From NCBI RefSeq assembly GCF_016862195.1, contig NZ_BOMM01000036.1:46221-110220 (forward strand): a stretch of DNA of 64,000 nt, read 5' to 3'. Source of the DNA: Paractinoplanes ferrugineus. Its GTDB lineage: Bacteria; Actinomycetota; Actinomycetes; Mycobacteriales; Micromonosporaceae. Under the pieces are notes generated by a model, which made no database searches, was not told the origin of the DNA, and was given only the letters and a program-made list of their open reading frames with translations. The number at the start of each line of letters is the position of its first letter. Position 1 is the stretch's first letter. The position numbers and the translations under genes are program-made. Below are positions 61,657-64,000 of this stretch, in pieces.

Positions 61657-61682
61657 TTCCCGGCTGACAGGAGAGAACTTTG
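61657..61682 (-). promoter_or_regulatory. Possible sigma-28-like promoter
   Basis: On the minus strand CAAAGTTC (61682-61675), 10 bp, GCCGGGAA (61664-61657). The FliA consensus is TAAAGTTT, 11 bp, GCCGATAA. The match is partial and the spacer one base short. If real, the sigma factor gene would be autoregulated or under its paralog. Confidence 0.3.
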
Positions 61683-61771
61683 GTCGGCGTCAGGTACTCC
61701 TTTCGGTCACCTGAAGGTGCGTGACGGTTGCTGTGTTTGCGACCTTGCGACCGTTGGGCACGCTGGTTCAC

Positions 61772-62272
61772 ATGGACCTCAGTGACACCGGTACCACCGT
61801 GAACGTGATCGCCGGAATCGCGATAGCGCTGGGTGTGGTGGGAGTGGTGATCCCGGTGATTCCGGGGTTGCTGCTGAGCTGGCTAGGCGTGCTCGCGTGG
61901 GCACTTCTCGGCGACGCCTCGGGCGGCGTCAAATGGCTGGTGCTGGTGGTCGCGACCCTGGTTGCGGCACTGGGCGCGCTGATCAAATATCTGCTGCCGG
62001 GACGGCGGTTGAAGAGCGCGGGCATCCCCAACTCGGCGCTGCTGGCCGGCGGCGTGCTCGGCCTTGTCGGCTTCTTCCTGATCCCGGTGGTGGGCCTGAT
62101 CCTCGGCTTCATCCTCGGGGTGTTCCTGGTCGAGCAGCACCGGCTCGGCCCCGGTCAGGCCTGGCCGTCCACCAAGAAGGCGCTGGGTGCGGCCGGTATG
62201 GCCATGCTCATCGAGTTCACCGCGGCGCTGGGGGTGGCCGTGGTGTGGGTGTTCGGCCTGATCCTGGCCTGA
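61772..62272 (+). CDS. DUF456 membrane protein
   Basis: A 166-residue integral membrane protein with four to five helices and the DUF456 features GVVGVVIPVIPGLLLSWLGVLAWAL (two parts) and GFFLIPVVGLILGFILGVFLVE. ATG 61772 is preferred to the in-frame GTG at 61721, which overlaps the upstream region of the sigma factor gene. The glycine-rich helices are typical of the family. Function unknown. Confidence 0.87.
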   Translation: MDLSDTGTTVNVIAGIAIALGVVGVVIPVIPGLLLSWLGVLAWALLGDASGGVKWLVLVVATLVAALGALIKYLLPGRRLKSAGIPNSALLAGGVLGLVGFFLIPVVGLILGFILGVFLVEQHRLGPGQAWPSTKKALGAAGMAMLIEFTAALGVAVVWVFGLILA

Positions 62273-62274
62273 GG

Positions 62275-62302
62275 GCCCGGCCGGGTCAGCGGCGGGCCGG
62301 GC
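62275..62302. terminator. Hairpin between convergent genes
   Basis: GCCCGGCC (62275-62282) and GGCCGGGC (62295-62302) form an 8-bp stem with a 12-nt loop that contains the stop codon of the carboxypeptidase gene (62286-62288). Probable weak bidirectional terminator. Confidence 0.5.
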
Positions 62303-63521
62303 GGCGCCGGTTGCGCTGGGTCAGCAGGAGCAGCAGCGGGGTGCCGGCCAGCAGGATCGCGATGCCGATGGCGAGGCTCACGGTCATCGGACCGGGGCCG
62401 CTCGAGTGGACGCCGGGCGCGGCCCTCTTCGACGGGGTGGTGCCCGACTCGGCCCGGGCCGGCGTGTCGGCGGCTTGGCGGGCGGCCATCTCCTCGGGGG
62501 TGACCAGCTTGCCCACCGACTCCGTCCGCGGCAGCGCGAAACCCCAGTCGAGCAGGGCGGCACCCTGCTGCCAGCCACGCATGGGGCGGGCCTCGGCGCC
62601 GAGCAGGGTCACCACCAGACGCCTGCCGTTGCGCTGGGCCGCACCCACGTAGCTGTGCCGGGCCACCGTGGTGAAGCCGGTCTTGCCGCCCATCGCGCCC
62701 GGATAATTGAAGATCAGCTTGTTCTCGTTCTGGAACTGGAAGCCGGCCTTCTTCAGCTGCGGCTGGGCCGGCATCTGCGCGGACCGGGTCAGCACGTACT
62801 TCCGGAAGTCGGCGTTGGCGAAGTCCTTGCGGGCGATCAGCGCCAGGTCATATGCGCTGGTGAACTGGCCCTTGCCGTCGAGCCCACTGGGCGTGACCGC
62901 GTGTGTCTGCCGGGCGCCCAGCCGCTCGGCCTCGGCGTTCATCGCGGCCACCGTCCGGGCCACCCCGTCCGCGCCGCCGCCACCGGCCAGCCGGGCCAGC
63001 GCGTTCGCGGCGTCGTTGCCGGAGTTGAGCAGCAGACCCAGCCAGAGCGTGGAGATCTGGTATTTCCCGCCCGGCACGATGCCGACCGCCGAGCTTCTGA
63101 CCTCGATGTCGAGATCACCGGGCACCGCGGTGACGGTCCGGTTCGGGTCGAGCTTGTCCATCACCGTGGCGGCCAGCAGGGTCTTCTGCACGCTCGCCGG
63201 GGTCTGGTAGACGTGCGGGCCGCAGGCACCCAGCACCTCGCCGGTGTCGAGATCGGCCACGATCCACGTGGTGGCGGTGACCGCCGGCGGTGGCTTGGCA
63301 CCGGCCGGGACGACCAGGCCGTGGGTGGCGAGCGCGGCCCCGCCGACGGCGCTGTTCACCGGGTCGTCGGCCGGTGGCACCGGGCGCGGCGGGATGCCGG
63401 TCGGCGTCGCGACGGCGGGCCTGGGGCAGGGGATGTCGGCGGCGTGCGTGGGGGCGGCCGGGACAACCGCCGTCGCCACGGCGAGCAGCAGGGCGGACAG
63501 GGCCGCCGGTGGGCGGATCAA
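62286..63521 (-). CDS. D-alanyl-D-alanine carboxypeptidase (PBP, S11 family)
   Basis: A 411-residue secreted, membrane-anchored penicillin-binding protein that trims the terminal D-Ala of peptidoglycan stems. Signal peptide 1-28; catalytic Ser110 and Lys113 in PASVQK; SGN at 167-169; KTG at 280-282. A Pro/Ala-rich linker (about 350-375) leads to a C-terminal membrane helix (about 380-402) and an Arg-rich cytosolic end. The start is TTG 63521; its TTGA overlaps the stop of the upstream gene by 4 nt, so the two are coupled. Confidence 0.93.
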   Translation of the reverse strand: MIRPPAALSALLLAVATAVVPAAPTHAADIPCPRPAVATPTGIPPRPVPPADDPVNSAVGGAALATHGLVVPAGAKPPPAVTATTWIVADLDTGEVLGACGPHVYQTPASVQKTLLAATVMDKLDPNRTVTAVPGDLDIEVRSSAVGIVPGGKYQISTLWLGLLLNSGNDAANALARLAGGGGADGVARTVAAMNAEAERLGARQTHAVTPSGLDGKGQFTSAYDLALIARKDFANADFRKYVLTRSAQMPAQPQLKKAGFQFQNENKLIFNYPGAMGGKTGFTTVARHSYVGAAQRNGRRLVVTLLGAEARPMRGWQQGAALLDWGFALPRTESVGKLVTPEEMAARQAADTPARAESGTTPSKRAAPGVHSSGPGPMTVSLAIGIAILLAGTPLLLLLTQRNRRRPARR

Positions 63522-63946
63522 GGCCAGGAGACTCCCGCGTCGAGTCGCTGATCAAGCAACTGGGCCAAGGGGATGGTCTCGCCGTCGCCGCCGCCCGCTC
63601 CGACGATCAGCCGGGGTGTGCTGGGGGAGAGATCGGCGCCGGCGAACCGGGCACGCAGCGAGGCCGGAACGGTCAGCACGTAATACTCCCCGTGCTCACC
63701 CACGGCGACCGAGCGGTTGGACTTCAGATACCAGCCCTTGGCCCTGGTGCGATAGGTCGCGCGGCCGTCGAAGCTGCGCGCGGCGAGCGGTCGGGGCGGC
63801 AGGCCACGCTCGGCGGCCCGGCGGACGAACGCGGTCAGGAGTGCCGTCGCCTGGCGGGCCTCGGTCTCCCGGCTTGCCGCCTGGGCGGCCGCGTGCCCGG
63901 CGATGGCCTGCCGGCGCTGCTCGTGCCACGCCGCCCGCTCGTCCAT
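63518..63946 (-). CDS. Small cytosolic protein of unknown function
   Basis: A 142-residue protein, start ATG 63946 (MDERAAWHEQRRQ). An N-terminal charged helix (about 1-55, possibly coiled coil) is followed by a small beta-rich part (SFDGRATYRTRAKGWYLKSN, EYYVLTVPASLRARF). No signal or membrane segment. It overlaps the carboxypeptidase gene by 4 nt, so a cell-wall link is suggested by context only. No family name can be given with confidence. Confidence 0.72.
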   Translation of the reverse strand: MDERAAWHEQRRQAIAGHAAAQAASRETEARQATALLTAFVRRAAERGLPPRPLAARSFDGRATYRTRAKGWYLKSNRSVAVGEHGEYYVLTVPASLRARFAGADLSPSTPRLIVGAGGGDGETIPLAQLLDQRLDAGVSWP

Positions 63947-64000
63947 GCCTGCGACCCTAGGTGATCCACGCGGCCGGCGGCCACCCGGTCGATGCACTGG
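63947..64000. other. Right edge, nothing recognised
   Basis: The last 54 bp hold no identifiable feature and are probably the upstream region of the gene starting at 63946. Confidence 0.5.

Overview
The window is a GC-rich chromosomal segment of an actinobacterium, most likely a Micromonosporaceae member close to Actinoplanes. The reasons are: many GTG/TTG starts and 1-4 nt gene overlaps; a ParE/ParC pair of the actinobacterial type; two FliA-family sigma factors; a HelD-type RNA polymerase-recycling ATPase; an ECF42-type sigma factor with its DGPF (YCII) partner; and a GlnR-like box in front of a urea ABC transporter. I see no rRNA, tRNA, CRISPR array, prophage or intact insertion sequence. 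Several short tandem repeats sit exactly at gene ends or starts, which is a recurring oddity.

Left part (1-15.3 kb). Two secreted carbohydrate-binding proteins, a CBM32-like + DUF1996 protein (362-1786) and a 1134-residue mosaic hydrolase (4893-8297), share the same promoter-plus-operator module (TTGAC(A/G), 17 bp, TAACAC, then GGAAAGCGCTCTCC or its complement), so they look like one regulon under an unseen LacI-type repressor. Between them lie a DUF305-like lipoprotein, a guanidine-III riboswitch driving a Gdx/SugE guanidinium exporter, a small coiled-coil protein, an EEP-fold hydrolase and a DUF3800-like protein. After a 1.7-kb gene-free tract come the YCII/ECF42 pair, an OmpR/histidine kinase pair with a lipoprotein, and a DUF5995 protein.

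Middle part (15.4-32.3 kb). A large LuxR/AAA regulator is divergent from an unusual class III cyclase; then parE-parC, an alpha/beta hydrolase, a VOC protein, a stand-alone receiver protein, a zinc-ribbon protein, a repeat-rich gene-free tract, a NarL/DesK-type two-component pair, a four-helix membrane protein, a methyltransferase and a ROK regulator.

Nitrogen block (32.8-40.8 kb). A GlnR-like box precedes urtABCDE (urea uptake), followed without a clear break by an NCS1-family permease and two overlapping TetR-family genes. This reads as a nitrogen-limitation operon for urea and probably a purine or allantoin-like compound.

Sugar block (41.5-50.2 kb, all minus strand). A LacI-family gene with a double palindrome downstream of its own -10, then a family 5 solute-binding lipoprotein, two ATPases and two permeases of the oligopeptide type, and a GH1 beta-glucosidase. 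The context suggests uptake of beta-glucosides or cello-oligosaccharides and intracellular hydrolysis, rather than peptide transport.

Right part (50.2-64 kb). Sirtuin, two membrane or secreted proteins of unknown role, an App1-type phosphatase, a 56-residue small protein, a papain-like hydrolase, a GNAT acetyltransferase, a DEAD-box RNA helicase with a repeat-rich basic tail, two paralogous FliA-type sigma factors flanking a lipoprotein and HelD, a DUF456 membrane protein, and a D-Ala-D-Ala carboxypeptidase overlapping a small unknown gene.
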